From positions 288,501 through 352,500 of the forward strand of contig JAOTOM010004823.1 of assembly GCA_034440615.1 (NCBI GenBank): 64,000 bases of DNA, in the 5' to 3' direction. The notes below the pieces were generated by a model. The model was given only the letters and a program-made list of their open reading frames with translations, ran no database searches and was not told the origin of the DNA. Each line of letters opens with the position of its first letter. Position 1 is the first letter of the stretch. Made by a program: the position numbers and the translations under genes. Source of the stretch: Ashinkailepas kermadecensis (taxonomy: Eukaryota > Arthropoda > Thecostraca > Neolepadidae). Below are positions 45,383-56,689 of the stretch, one piece after another.

Positions 45383-46234
45383 ATATGTGTAACATGCTGA
45401 ATTGTTTGGAAAAGGCATATGCGGCTTCATCAAGTATTTTGTATCAGTAGGTATGTTCATTTTTTAAAATATGGTATACTTTGACATCACACAGGAGCAC
45501 ACAATTAAAAACCTCACACCTTTATGACATATTCGATCGTTTTGTGGAGGTTTCATAATGATCAAATGAGTATCTTCTAAGATTAGCCATGTCAGCATGC
45601 CAAAAAAATTAGCTTTAATAAGGAATTTCACCATTATAGCAGGCCAAAGTTACCCGAATTGAAACTACATGCACTTTGCACACTTGGTAAACTATGCACA
45701 TTTCACACATGCCTCATCCCTTGATTAGACATAGCAGTCCCTTTTATCTGTTTAACTTCCTCATTACAAGTAGGTACGGAGCATGAGCAGGCCATATCTA
45801 AAACTATACAGGCAATTTAGGAAAAAATAAGTTGTGAATCACAAAAAAGCAATTCGCGCAATTCTCAGCGGTTCCGGCCCGATCTTTTAGATCTCCAGCG
45901 TGATTTTCAGGGGCCCGGCCCGTCTTTTTGGCCCCCATCGTGATTTGCAAGGACCCCGGCGCGACTTTTTTGGGCACCCAGCTTGATTTTCAGGAGCCCA
46001 GGTGTGAACCTTTGAGGCCCCCAGTGTGATTTTCAGGGGGCCCGGTACGACCTTTTGGAGGCGCATGCTGTTTTAACATCAGGCGTCCTCATAACACATA
46101 GTTCAATCTGTGCATACCAGGTGATGTTCACCATCAAGATATGTGCTATCGGAGGATGTAATAAACGGTGCGCCACCAAAACTCATAATTTAATACCAGC
46201 TGCAGCCATCAATCAAGCGTAATCCATATTCTGT
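45383..46234. other. interval without a supported gene
   Basis: It is AT-rich up to 45850, then contains the degenerate array given separately. No coding signal was found. Confidence 0.4.
45860..46075 (-). repeat. degenerate ~20-bp array, inverse copy
   Basis: Strings such as CCAGCGTGATTTTCAGGGGC repeat about ten times. In inverse they read GCCCCTGAAAATCACGCTGG, matching the arrays at 40500-41135 and 56690-58600. Confidence 0.7.
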
Positions 46235-46593
46235 CATATATTGGATGATGGATTCTGGACGATAAGTCCATATCCGTTGGCGTTCTCGTCGGTAGAGACG
46301 CCTTCCTGTACATGGTGTCGGTTCTTCCCAGAGGGCCATCTCCCAGCACAATTCGGCGCCCGGGCTGCATCAGTGAACAGCTCGTTAGCTGAGATCAATC
46401 GACGCACCTGATACGAGCGCATTGATGAGCGGTTCAACTGGCCTCCAGGCCAGTACCGATGGCCATGCGCTACCTGTTTGGATAACAAACTTCGAACATC
46501 TGGAGGTCGTGTGCCACCTATTCGTGAATCAACTCCACGTGATGGCTGTGTATTCTGACTAGAGATACCAGCGGCTTAGGACCCCCTCCCCCT
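46235..46593 (-). CDS. candidate coding region, unknown
   Basis: A minus-strand frame stays open for about 119 codons with no start codon near its 5' end. It reads SSQNTQPSRGVDSRIGGTRP, PDVRSLLSKQ and further on RRLISANELFTDAARAP. A possible exon lies between TATCTCTAG (46561) and a donor GTAGCG after SKQ, just downstream of a C-rich MITE-like end (CAGCGGCTTAGGACC). I do not recognise the family. It could be an exon, a transposon relic or chance. Confidence 0.25.
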
Positions 46594-46956
46594 GCCCTCC
46601 GAGAATGAACATTTTGCGTACTTGGCTGAATCACTGCGATATACTTTTAAAAGTCATAAATCATAGTCTCACTAGATCCATATAAGAGCTACCCAGACCA
46701 TCCCATATTCTAAATATATTTGAGGAAAAACCTGAAGCAAACATCCACTGTCTACAGCATAGCTCTCCCGAGTCGAATTTCAAGTTGCCAGATTCTCCAG
46801 CACATCGCCCTCAAGCTTAAAACCAGACATGTTCTTTTCTTATCTTGATATTTACTCTAAGGGACACGCCACTGGCCACCCATACGAATTATCAGGGGCG
46901 CGAATTGCAACAACTTACTACAGTTACAACCACAATCGTAACAATTGTGGCAATTA

Positions 46957-47002
46957 CAACATATATATATATAAATACTATATATATATATATATATATA
47001 CA
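46957..47002. repeat. TA microsatellite
   Basis: It is an interrupted (TA)n run flanked by ACAT strings. Confidence 0.95.
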
Positions 47003-47184
47003 TACATGCCCACGCTTTCCCCCTCTTGTTCTGCTCTTACCCTGCCCTGCCCTAGTTTTGCCATATCCTCGCCTATATATGATTGTGCTGGTCCATAATT
47101 GATTGTTTTTCTAGCTTTCTCGCCTCGATATTTTTTTCCTGTTGCGAGCGAAGTTCTGGGTCAGAGAAACTTTTCCTTCAACTA

Positions 47185-47582
47185 CCGAGTAAAAAAAACA
47201 AACTTGAGCGACCCAAGCCCGGGTAAAATCTTTTTCGGAAGCTTATTACTCTACAACGATGGATCTTAAAATCAGGGAATAAGCAGTGGCATGTTGCTTC
47301 GTTCTCTAAGAGTTGCATATGTTTTTTGTGAGGCTCGGGTCCATTACTCCCATCAAGTCACGTTTTGGAGTTTTGACGCTTCGATCCATTACGAGCAGCG
47401 CAGTAGGGCGAATCGGTTGTTATTCAACTAGCAGGAAAATAATCAACTTGAGCTCCTCGGCCAGCCCGACTGTGGCGCTTTTTTGGTGGCATAAAACTTC
47501 TAACAACGAGCTCCAGAATTTCGGAATAAGCACGGACATATTGCTTCATTCTCTAGAAACTGCGCATGTATTGCGTATTTAA
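47185..47582. repeat. diverged ~245-bp tandem duplication
   Basis: AAACTTGAGC ... GCATATG (about 47190-47325) and CAACTTGAGC ... GCGCATG (about 47435-47570) share ordered blocks, among them GAATAAGCA and ATTGCTTCATTCTCTA-like strings. No gene was found. Confidence 0.6.
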
Positions 47583-48685
47583 CCTAAAGGTCCGTTACGC
47601 GTTAAGCGCGGACATTAGCCGCCGGCCGTCGGGCGTCGAAACTAGCGCCGCCAATCGGCCAGCGGGGGGAAACTATAGGCAGAGCGACCAGACATTGTCA
47701 TAAATTCAACAATACCAAGACACCATTTTGGACCAAGACACCATGAGGAATTTTACGAAGTGGCAGCACTGTGCTATAATGCCATGAATTCGTCGAACGC
47801 TAAGCTCAGTTGCGATCATGAAAACTTCTGTTCGGGATTTGGACCCACAAAAATAAGGTCATCAGTGATCTATGAACGACTTGTTAATTGTTCGCTGCAT
47901 TATCATAACAACAGACGATGAATGTCCACAAATCGAAGAACTACGCTGCAATGAACTTTGGGCGTTGGGGCCAATTAACATTCAGGGAATGGTCCCGCGC
48001 ACCGCAATATAATGAATGGCGGGCGGCCGGGGACGGCCCGCCGTCTATGGTGGAAGATAGTTCCCGAAGACAATACGCAAAGTAACAATATGCGCAATAT
48101 ATCACTGTAAGTGGCAGTGAAATTGACACGAAGGCAAGCTAACTTCCATAAATGCACTTCGCATCATATTTTATGGAGACAGAGCATCATACATTGTAGC
48201 TGTATTCTTCGCGCACACACTAGTGAGCATCCGGGCGCACATGTCGCGGGCGCATATTTCAGAGTTCTTGAATGACATCAGGAACCTACTTGTTTTCTTT
48301 CTTTACTGGAGATCCCCCGATGTCCGCATTAACATTGCGTCTGACGCCTTACGCCTTTCTCTGAGATGAGATAAAATGTGATAGGACGCGATTAAATATT
48401 GAAACTGGCTGAAGCATGCATTATGTCCTTTCGCAGATCACGCTACGCCAAGGTCTAAATAAAGTCAAGCGAACGTCGGGCGAGCATCGGCATCGAGTAC
48501 CAAATGTGGCAATGTCAACTGAATGTAGTAGGATAACTTCCGAACCTGTCCAGAGCGGGGAGATGCGACCTAGTAGGCCTGGCTCGTTTTCCTCTAAATA
48601 AGGCATCTTTCGGGCTTACTTTTTAAGTCGATTTGTCGTTATTTCTGCATCTTCGTTCTGTCTTTCACAGTACACTTCATTATAT
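47583..48685. other. interval without a supported gene
   Basis: A GC-rich hairpin (GGCGGGCGGCC ... GGCCCGCC) lies at 48017-48045. No coding or mobile-element signal was seen. Confidence 0.4.
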
Positions 48686-48689
48686 TTGC

Positions 48690-48761
48690 CATGTCTCTCT
48701 GTCTGTCTGTCTCTGTCTCCCTCCCTCTATCTCTCTCGCTCTGTGCTCTCCTCTCGGGAGT

Positions 48762-48795
<34 letters not shown>
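48690..48795. repeat. CT/TCTG microsatellite
   Basis: Mixed TCTG and CT runs are present, the last being about 28 bp of pure CT. Confidence 0.95.
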
Positions 48796-48799
<4 letters not shown>

Positions 48800-48999
48800 C
48801 TTCTCTTGAGCGTTGCTTTTACCTTTATTTATGCTGTCTTTCTTTATTTTGGTAATTCCTTTACTTTGCTTTCCATTTGGGTTCGTCTAGGGTCTACTTA
48901 ACCAGACTGGATGGGGTACCCAGCGTGATCTTGCAAAGCTCTTGTCCTCATCCGTTTTAATGAACTCTTAAGATGCTTCGCGAAAGTGGGAACTGGGGT

Positions 49000-49258
49000 C
49001 ACAGGCTTCCTGACTTTGGATTGCCACCACCTCTCGAACCGAGCTCCCCGCCACGCACTGTCGGTAGGGGCCACTGGCTCTCGGCGGCGGTGGCGGGGGC
49101 AGGGGACGGGGCGGCCGGCGGTCTGGGACGAAATGGTCGCCTCTATCCGGCCATAGTGGCCGCCACCGTCGGCTGGACAGGGCGGGCGCGCCGGGTCGGA
49201 GGACGGACGGCACGTGCTGTCATCCGTGCACAACGGCCGACAGCGCCACTCTGTAAAT
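49000..49258 (+). promoter_or_regulatory. GC/CpG-rich stretch upstream of a candidate first exon
   Basis: This segment is strongly GC-rich and full of CpG (CGGCGGCGGTGGCGGGGGC, GGCGGGCGCGCCGGG), unlike the AT-rich DNA on either side. It lies directly before a short ATG frame with a signal-peptide look and a consensus donor. No TATA box was seen. This is an inference from position and composition only. Confidence 0.25.
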
Positions 49259-49304
49259 ATGGCGCGAACTGTGCTACTGCTGCTGATGTTCAGTCTCGAA
49301 CACG
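49259..49304 (+). CDS. candidate first coding exon with signal peptide
   Basis: From the ATG at 49259 the frame reads MARTVLLLLMFSLEH and then meets the donor GTGAGT, one base into the next codon (phase 1). A short basic start, a run of Leu and a consensus splice donor after about 15 codons are typical of first exons of secreted or membrane proteins. The start context is AAATATGG. The downstream exon was not found, and so short a segment can arise by chance. Confidence 0.3.
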
Positions 49305-49920
49305 GTGAGTGGGCGTAATATGACCAAAGCAGTCGGGGCGCCCTAAATCCCAAATAACTATATACCGTGAGTAAGCTCGTATGCGGTGTATTGCTGCCGT
49401 TGTTGTGATATATCCATATGTGTGCTCCCATCACACCCCGTCCCTATTCTACCCTCTACCCATTCCATTCCATTCTCGACTGCATCCATCGTCTCACTAC
49501 CTCCGTCCGCTGCGGCCATGCCGAACTGGCGTACCTGAAGCCCCCTGGGAGTGGGGGCTCGCTGCCGGGCCAGTTGCTCGCCGGGCATAAGCAGGCATGT
49601 CCGGAGTTCCAATGATGCACATCCGCCTCGGTAGGATGCAGTAATTCCAGGTTGCAGGATGGATTTCGGCCGTCGGTGCCGATAGTCTGATGCTTTTCCG
49701 CCGCCGTGTTTGCACAAGTGCCCGATGGGCTTGTTCTTGTCGGTGTTTCCGGACGGTCGCCGGCAGATGGCCCTTTGCTCCCTACTCCGACGTCATACCC
49801 GCTTGCACACACCTGTGGCCCCACGGTTTGTGGGGACACTTGCTTTAAGGTGTACTTTTGCTTGCAACCGGTACCGGCAGAGTATCTTGTTTTTGTTCTT
49901 GTTCTTGTACGCGATATAGC

Positions 49921-50596
49921 CACTGGCGGATCTAGCCCACCGGTTTGGGGGGGAGCAACTTTCGATTTTCGGCGTCAGCCCCCCCCCTACCCTCCCCCAG
50001 TGGCATACCTAGGAATTGCATCACGGGAGGGGTCGAACGGATTTGGAGGGTGCCCATTTTCCAACTATTTTTGGTTAAAAGCACCGGATTTCGATCACTA
50101 TTTGGCAAAGGGGCCCATTAAAAAAAAACACTTAAAATAAAAATAAAATAATAATTGACAGCATAATTTTCTGTTCATGGCCCCAGCCTACCTCCACCGT
50201 TCCTATGTTACCGGATTTTTGTTCTTGTTTACCAAAACGTTCACGTTCACGTTCAACGTCTTGTACCACGTCAACGTTCGTGCACGTGTACACTGGCGGA
50301 TCCGATTTTGTCAACTCTTGTTGTAAGCAGAACTTGAGCAGCATGGAACCCTCGATGTGTGTCAGAATCTACTATGCTACCGTACTGGCTTCCAAACAAT
50401 TGTACAAAATCCTTTAAAATTGGAGATTCTTTCATCTAGACGTTATTTTTTAACATCCGCAAGGGTTACTGCATTTTTATTTAGTTGACTTCTGTTGGTT
50501 TCGGGGGGGGGGGGCTAAAAGACACTATGGCCCCCCTTTTAAGCGCTTCGGGGGGGGGGCCATGGCCGGAATGGCCCCTCCCTGGATCCGCCAGTG
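49921..50596. mobile_element. hAT-like MITE, 676 bp
   Basis: The ends CACTGGCGGATCTAG and, in inverse, CACTGGCGGATCCAG pair over 15 bp with one mismatch. The 8-bp flanks GATATAGC (49913-49920) and GATATGGC (50597-50604) match at seven of eight positions, as expected of an older 8-bp target duplication. G and C homopolymers lie next to both ends. Inside, CAGTGGCATACCTAGG (49999) and CACTGGCGGATCCG (50283) look like ends of other small elements. Confidence 0.75.
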
Positions 50597-50604
50597 GATA
50601 TGGC

Positions 50605-51054
50605 AGCATAGAGAATACAGGGTATATTTGGACGGGTCCTTTCGGAGGATGCAATGTTTTTGTTCACAACAAGCACCGGGATGGTTCCTTTTGAGGATAA
50701 AGTGTGTACATTCAAGGGTACTTCTGTAATTTTGGAGGCTGGGCTGAGTTACCTCGTGCAAACTGCCACTTCCTCGTCCAATTCCTGGCTACGCCCTTGA
50801 TTCTAGGAACCGCTTGTTGCATCGTTGTGAGTTCAGGGGTCTCCTTATGAACCATAGGCATCCTATTGCACCGGATAAGTATCATGCTATTCCTTTGAGC
50901 TGCAGATAACGCATACCTCCATAAACCCCCGTCACGTTTTAGCTCTAGCGATCTCGGCATCGCAATGTCTCGTCATTCAACATAGGATCCTCCCGTTCCA
51001 GTGATACGGCCTTTGCGTCAATCGTTGAAGCATTCGAGGGTCCTTGAATGACTC
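50605..51054. other. interval with a MITE end, no gene
   Basis: CAATTCCTGGCTACGCCCTTG at 50780-50800 is, in inverse, a MITE-type end (CAAGGGCGTAGCCAGG) related to the left end of the element at 53892. Its partner end is uncertain. Confidence 0.4.
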
Positions 51055-51385
51055 ACTGAACCCTTTGAACAGCTGTGATGGCCCCTGTGAGACGTATGAC
51101 GGCCCGTCGAGGTCTGTGAGAGCCACTTTGAAGACAGCCAGGGCCCTTTGAACAGCTGTGATGGCCCCTGTGAGACGTATGGGACCACTTTGAAGACAGC
51201 CAGGGCCCTTTGAACAGCTGTGATGGCCCCTGTGAGACGTATGACGGCCCGTCGAGGCCTGTGAGAGCCACTTTGAAGACAGCCAGGGCCCTTTGAACAG
51301 CTGTGATGGCCCCTGTGAGACGTATGACGGCCCGTCGAGGCCTGTGAGAGCCACTTTGAAGACAGCCAGGGCCCTTTGAGGGACA
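51055..51385. repeat. 83-bp tandem repeat, four copies
   Basis: CCCTTTGAACAGCTGTGATG starts at 51061, 51144, 51206 and 51289. The third step is 62 bp because one unit lacks 21 bp. The last partial copy ends at CCAGGGCCCTTTGAGGG. Confidence 0.95.
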
Positions 51386-51831
51386 TCAAGAGTACGGAAA
51401 GCATTTATGTAGATGGGTAATATCAATTAACTCCAAAGTTGCCCGTGGGAGTATTTTCCCACTGATGTTTTCCGCAAAAGCCTCTGAACATTCGGCGCAA
51501 TGGCGGTGAAATTGCGTATCTTCTAATTGCGTGTCGCTGACCATTTGGTGGTGGAAATTTTGTTTCGGAGCGCGAAGCGCGCCGAAATTTGCCCCTGTGG
51601 CACCGCTGGGGTGCTGTAGTCCTCTCAGTCCCCCTCTGGTTGCGCTGCTGAACTGAACTATGCTTTGGCTTAGCATGAGGACGAGATCTTTCCGTTGTAA
51701 AAAAGGTTTTTCTGTCTCCTCTGCTTATGGGGTAAACCTTCTTTTTCGGCTCGTAGAATAGTCTAGGGTACCTCAGCGTTTGCGATATTTAAGAACCCCG
51801 GTTATAAATTCAATGGTTCGAATCCTTCATC
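51386..51831. other. interval without a supported gene
   Basis: A GGTTCGAATCC box occurs at 51812, without a convincing tRNA 5' half. Nothing else was seen. Confidence 0.4.
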
Positions 51832-52675
51832 TCCGAGCTCTCATCTCACATCTCTTGACACGCACTTCCAAAGCCAGCACTTCTATATTGTGCGAATTAG
51901 TCAACAGATAAATGGCCACGAAGATCAGACATTAATGCGCAGCGTGATATAGCGTTAACAATGTAGCTTCATTTTGACACAGGTGCAACTATTTCTATCA
52001 GATAACTACATCTCGACAGACAGCGACTCTCAGGCAGAGTCCCGACGTACCTCTGTGGGGCCAGGGCTGGCCAGGCGGCGGCGAGCCGCCTGAGGGGCGA
52101 CCGCCCCCGACGACCGTTCGTCCAAGATAGCCCGAGAATGACTGAGGGCCCTTGCGGCGCGTTCGAGGTAACTCACAGTACATCACTATCACGTGATCAA
52201 AGTCACCTGACTGACTGACTGCGCATTGCCAGCGTCGGCCCGAACAAAGGCTCGCTCTGAACTGGCGTCTAGAGAGCACAATGGCTCTGAACCCCGTTCA
52301 CTGTACTGCAGACGGACGTGACATCGCTCTGAGATATCAGAGACAGACTCTGATCTCAGCGCAACGGTCCCTCCGTGGGAAACGGTGCTGTGTGTGCACA
52401 TCGGCAGCCTCGCTCGGTCTGGCGTCGCACACGTGGGCTGTATCAGCATTTCACCGGACGCTGGCGAACCACAACAATCGGCTGACTGGCAGAGGCTCGG
52501 TACTGCAGCCTCTGATCTGGCGACACGGCGCCCGACACAAAAGCGACACTCGGTCACATCACCGCATGACAGCTGGCATAGACATCATAGACACGCCTGT
52601 CCATAGGGTTCCCATAATACAATCACTTGTCCTACATCACCCACTGACGATCACATCACCCACTGACGACGGCGG
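51832..52675 (-). repeat. dispersed repeat, copy 2
   Basis: This is the inverse copy of 38190-39175, with the same block order. The flanking terminal inverted repeats of the first copy are not seen here, so the repeat either moves by itself or was copied without them. Confidence 0.85.
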
Positions 52676-53746
52676 CGCGGCGCGCGCCGGGGAGGGGACT
52701 GAATGGCTGGGATTTAGATGCCCCAAAACCAACTTTGTTACACCGTGACTTAACGTGATCAATCAGAGTGCACCAGTCAGTAGTGGCCTGCTGCTTATAG
52801 CAGATCTCCTCATGTACATTCATCTCATCACCATACTTGAGTGTTAAGTTAAGTATGGTGAGCGCCATGTTAAGTTTTGATGGTGAGCGCATACAGACAG
52901 ACTGGGAGTGCCGGTGCTGCCAGCGAGCACGCAGTGTCTGTTCTCAGACACTGTACAGCGCGCGCAGCAGAGACGGTAAACGGTGCGCACTTTTATCTCC
53001 CTTTCGCCAGGTCGGGTGACAGCACCTTGACTTGGGGAAACTGGCTTGCATCTCTACTGGAGAGTCCTTTGATACCCTTGTATCTTGATGTGAAACGAAT
53101 CTGGAATGTGATGTCAATTGTGGTATGCACATGCTTTGGAGACCAAGTGCAGGATAAGGGTACAGGAAAAGAACATTTATTGAAAACACCTGCCTCCAAA
53201 AACTTGCACATGCGAAGACAACTTATCAAAACGTGTCATGCAAGAAAAAGAAGAACATTTTCACTGCCATCATGCCGAGATTAGGTCAGGTGTACGAACG
53301 CTATAATGTCACTGGATCAAAATTCGAGAAATGAAAAATCCAAACCAGTTAAATATTCTTCAGTCCAACGTGAGCTCGGAAATGTACCCTTTTCGACGAC
53401 TTGAATTTGTTCCGTCGAGATGTAAGTCACTAAATATAGACATGCACTGTAATCTCACGAGAATGTCTGAGGCTGTAACTCCGTGACCGTTGATCTGATA
53501 CAGCTGAAACTACTACAACTCGAGTCTGAGTACGTATAGATGTACCTATATCAAAGTCGGGGAGCTAGGATGCTAAATTGCGTTTTTACCGGTCGATCTG
53601 CCGTGGAACGCCCCAGTCAGTTATTTGGGATTGAGGGCACCCCATCCATGTTGAGCATATACGAAATAGTTGTGAAAATGTCATCATAAAGAACCTGTTT
53701 GAAGGTTCGCGAGGCATGTAGAGCAAAGCTGGAGGTGAAAGGTAAT
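52676..53746. other. interval without a supported gene
   Basis: There is ordinary sequence with no recognisable exon. A minus-strand run from 53746 downward is continuous with the frame of the 51-bp array but probably represents intron. Confidence 0.4.
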
Positions 53747-53891
53747 AGTTGGTAGTCCCACTGACTTATTCCTTCATATGTGCCATGGAAAGGTAATAGT
53801 TGGTAGTCCCACTGACTTATTCCTTCATATGTGCCATGGAAAGGTAATAGTTGGTAGTCCCACTGAGGTAATAGTTGGTAGTCCCACTGAC
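53747..53891 (-). repeat. 51-bp array, left part
   Basis: Two full units and some partial units (CCCACTGACTTATTCC ... GGTAATAGTTGGTAGT) end at CCACTGAC. The array is continued at 60288, because a 6.4-kb insertion has split it. Confidence 0.93.
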
Positions 53892-54129
53892 CAAGGGCGT
53901 CGCCACCGGGGGGGGCAGGGGGCAGTCGCCCCCTGCCGTCAAACAGGGGGCGCCGCCCCCTCCTGAAATTTGAGGAGGCCCCTATCCGGAAATGCACAGG
54001 AAAAAAGTGAGCAATGAGGCCGACGAGACACGAGAGGAGGCCTCCAAGACGTGAGAGGAGGCCCCTAATTTGAAGAAGGAGTCATCTAGGAGAGGATAGG
54101 AGGCCCCAGAAATCACGAGAGTGCCAACA

Positions 54130-55735
54130 ATTCGCACGGAGGCCCCCAGGAATGCAAAGGATGCCCCAGGATTGCAAAGGAGGCCCCCAGGATTGCAAAG
54201 GGCCAAAGGAGGCCCCCAGGATTGAAAAGGAGGCCCCCAAGATTGCAAAGGAGGCCCCCAAGATTGCAAAGGAGGCCCCCAGGATTGCAAAGGAGGCCCC
54301 CAGGAGTGCAAAGGAGTCCTCCAGGATTACAAAGGAGGCCCCCAGGATTGAAAAGGAGGCCCCCAGGATTACAAAGGAGGCCCCCAGGATTGCAAAGGAG
54401 GCCCCCAGGTTTGCAAAGGAGGACTCAAGGATTGCAAAGGAGGCCCCCAGGAATGCAAAGGAGGCCCCAGGATTGCAAATGAGGCCTCCAGGATTACAAA
54501 GGAGGCCCACAGGACTGCAAAGGAGGCCTCCAGGATTGCAAAGGAGGCCTCCATGATTACAAAGGAGGCCCCCTGGATTGAAAAGGAGCCCCCAGGATTG
54601 CAAAGGAGGCCCCCAGGATTGCAAAGGAGGCCCCAGGTTTGCAAAGGAGGACTTCAGGATTGCAAAGGAGACCCCCAGGAATGCAAAGGAGGCCCTCACG
54701 ATTGCAAAGGAGGCCCCCAGGATTGCAAAGGAGGCCCCCAGGATTGAAAAGGAGGCCCCAGGATTGCAAAAGAGGCTCCCAGGATTGCAAAGGAGGCCAC
54801 CAGGATTTCAAAGGAGGACTCCAGGATTGCAAAGGAGGCCCCCAGGATTGCAAAGGAGGCCCCCGGGTTTGCAAAGGAGGACTCCAGGATTGCAAAGGAG
54901 ACCCCCAGGAATGCAAAGGAGGCCCTCACGATTGCAAAGGAGGCCTCCAGGATTACAAAGGAGGCCGCCCAGGATTGCAAATGAGGCCCCCAAGATTGCA
55001 AAGGAGGCCCCAGGATTGCAAAAGAGGCTCCCAGGATTACAAAGGAGACCACCAGGATTTCAAAGGAGGACTCCAGGATTGCAAAGGAGGCCCCCAGGAT
55101 TGCAAAGGAGGCCCCAGGATTGCAAAGGAGGCCCCAGGATTACAAATGAGGCCACCAGGATTACAAAGGAGGACTCCAGGATTGCAAAGGAGGCCCCCGG
55201 GAATGCAAAGGAGGCCCCCAGGATTGCAAAGGAGGCCCCAGGATTGCAAAGTAGGCCCCCAGGATTGCAAAGTAGGCCCCCAGGATTGCAAAGGAGGCCC
55301 CCAGGATTGCAAAGGAGGCCTCCAGGATTACAAAGGAGGCCCCCAGGATTACAAAGGAGGCCCCAGGATTGAAAAGGAGGCCCCCATGATTGCAAAGGAG
55401 GCCCCAGGATTGCAAAGGAGGCCCCCGGATTGCAAAGGACGCGACAGGATTGCAAATGAGGCCCCCATGATTACAAAGGAGGACTCCAGGATTGCAAAGG
55501 AGGCCATCAGGATTGCAAAGGAGGACACCAGGATTGCAAAGGAGGCCTCAGGATTGCAAAGGAGGCCCCATGATTACAAAGGAGAACTCCAGGATTGCAA
55601 AGGAGGCCCCAGGATTGCAAAGGAGACCCCCATGATTACAAAGGAGGCCACCAGGATTACAAAGTAGTCCCCCAGGATTGCAAAGGAGTCCCTCAGGATT
55701 GCAAATGAGGCCCCCAGGATTGCAAAGGAGACCCC
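54130..55735 (+). repeat. 21-bp minisatellite, about 75 copies
   Basis: GCAAAGGAGGCCCCCAGGATT is repeated with single-base changes and one-base slips. Because 21 is a multiple of three, all frames on both strands stay open for hundreds of codons (heptads such as KEAPRIA or QRRPPGL), which should not be read as protein. Confidence 0.97.
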
Positions 55736-56689
55736 AATACGGGAAGGGAGACCTCAGAAAATGAGAGAAGGCCCTAAGACGGAAGAGAAAGCCAGTGGAT
55801 ATGAGATGAGGTTTCGGAGACGTAAAAGCAGTCCCCGAAACGGGTAAGGTTCCACCAAGATAGAAAAGGATAATCCAGAAAAGTAGCAGGAAGCACCTAA
55901 TTCGGAAGAGGACGATATAAGATTGGAAAGAGACCCTATGATGCACGAGAAAGCCCCTAAAATAGGAGAGAATGGCCATTAGATAAGAGGGATGGCTCCC
56001 AGGCGAGAAAGAAGGCTTCAAGACGGGTAAGAAGGTCCCCAGGAAATGACAAGGTAATTGAGATAGGAAAGGTTGTGTGTAATTTGGAAGAGGAGCCACC
56101 TAAGAGAGAACAGTAGTCCACCAGGAGATAAGAGGCCAACCTTAAAATGGGAAACGATAGAATCAAAACGCGGAACAGGAGGCCCCGAAGACGTGAAAAG
56201 GAGGTCCCTAATTTGAAAAAGAAAGCCTCCAAAAGAAAAAAGGAGGCCCCTGCCGGACTCGAGAGGAGTCCCTCGAGATGGAGTAGGAGGTCTCCAGGGC
56301 CGAATGAGGCCCCGACGACCGGAAGGAATTCCCAGGAAATGAGAGAAGGCCCTTAAAATGGGAGTGGTAGGTAGCACGTATGGAAGGAGGCGAGGTTTCC
56401 AAAATTGAAGATCCCCTCAAGACAAGCTTTGCGAGGACAAAGGAGGAGGCCCACGAGGCGTGGCAGGAGGCCCCTAATTTGGCAGAGGATGCCCCTGGAA
56501 CATGAGAGTAAGTCCCAATCCATGTTAAAGGGGCCCCAGGATGTGGGAGGAGGTCCTCCAAAACGGGAGAGGAGGACCATTGAATATGGAGGAGGGTAGG
56601 ACGGACGAGAAGACGTCCAAAACCGGTAAAGAAGCTCCAGGAAATGAGACGAGACCCCTAAGACGCGAGAGGAGGTCTATAATTTGCTA
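55736..56689 (+). repeat. degenerate GAGGCCCC array
   Basis: The repeat continues from the 21-bp array with strong divergence: strings such as GAGAGGAGGCCC and AAGACGGGAGAGG recur about every 20 bp. Confidence 0.7.

Noticed and set aside
54082..55667. Long open frames of up to 342 codons on both strands
   Set aside because: They are produced by a 21-bp tandem repeat, which leaves all frames open; the translations are simple heptad repeats.
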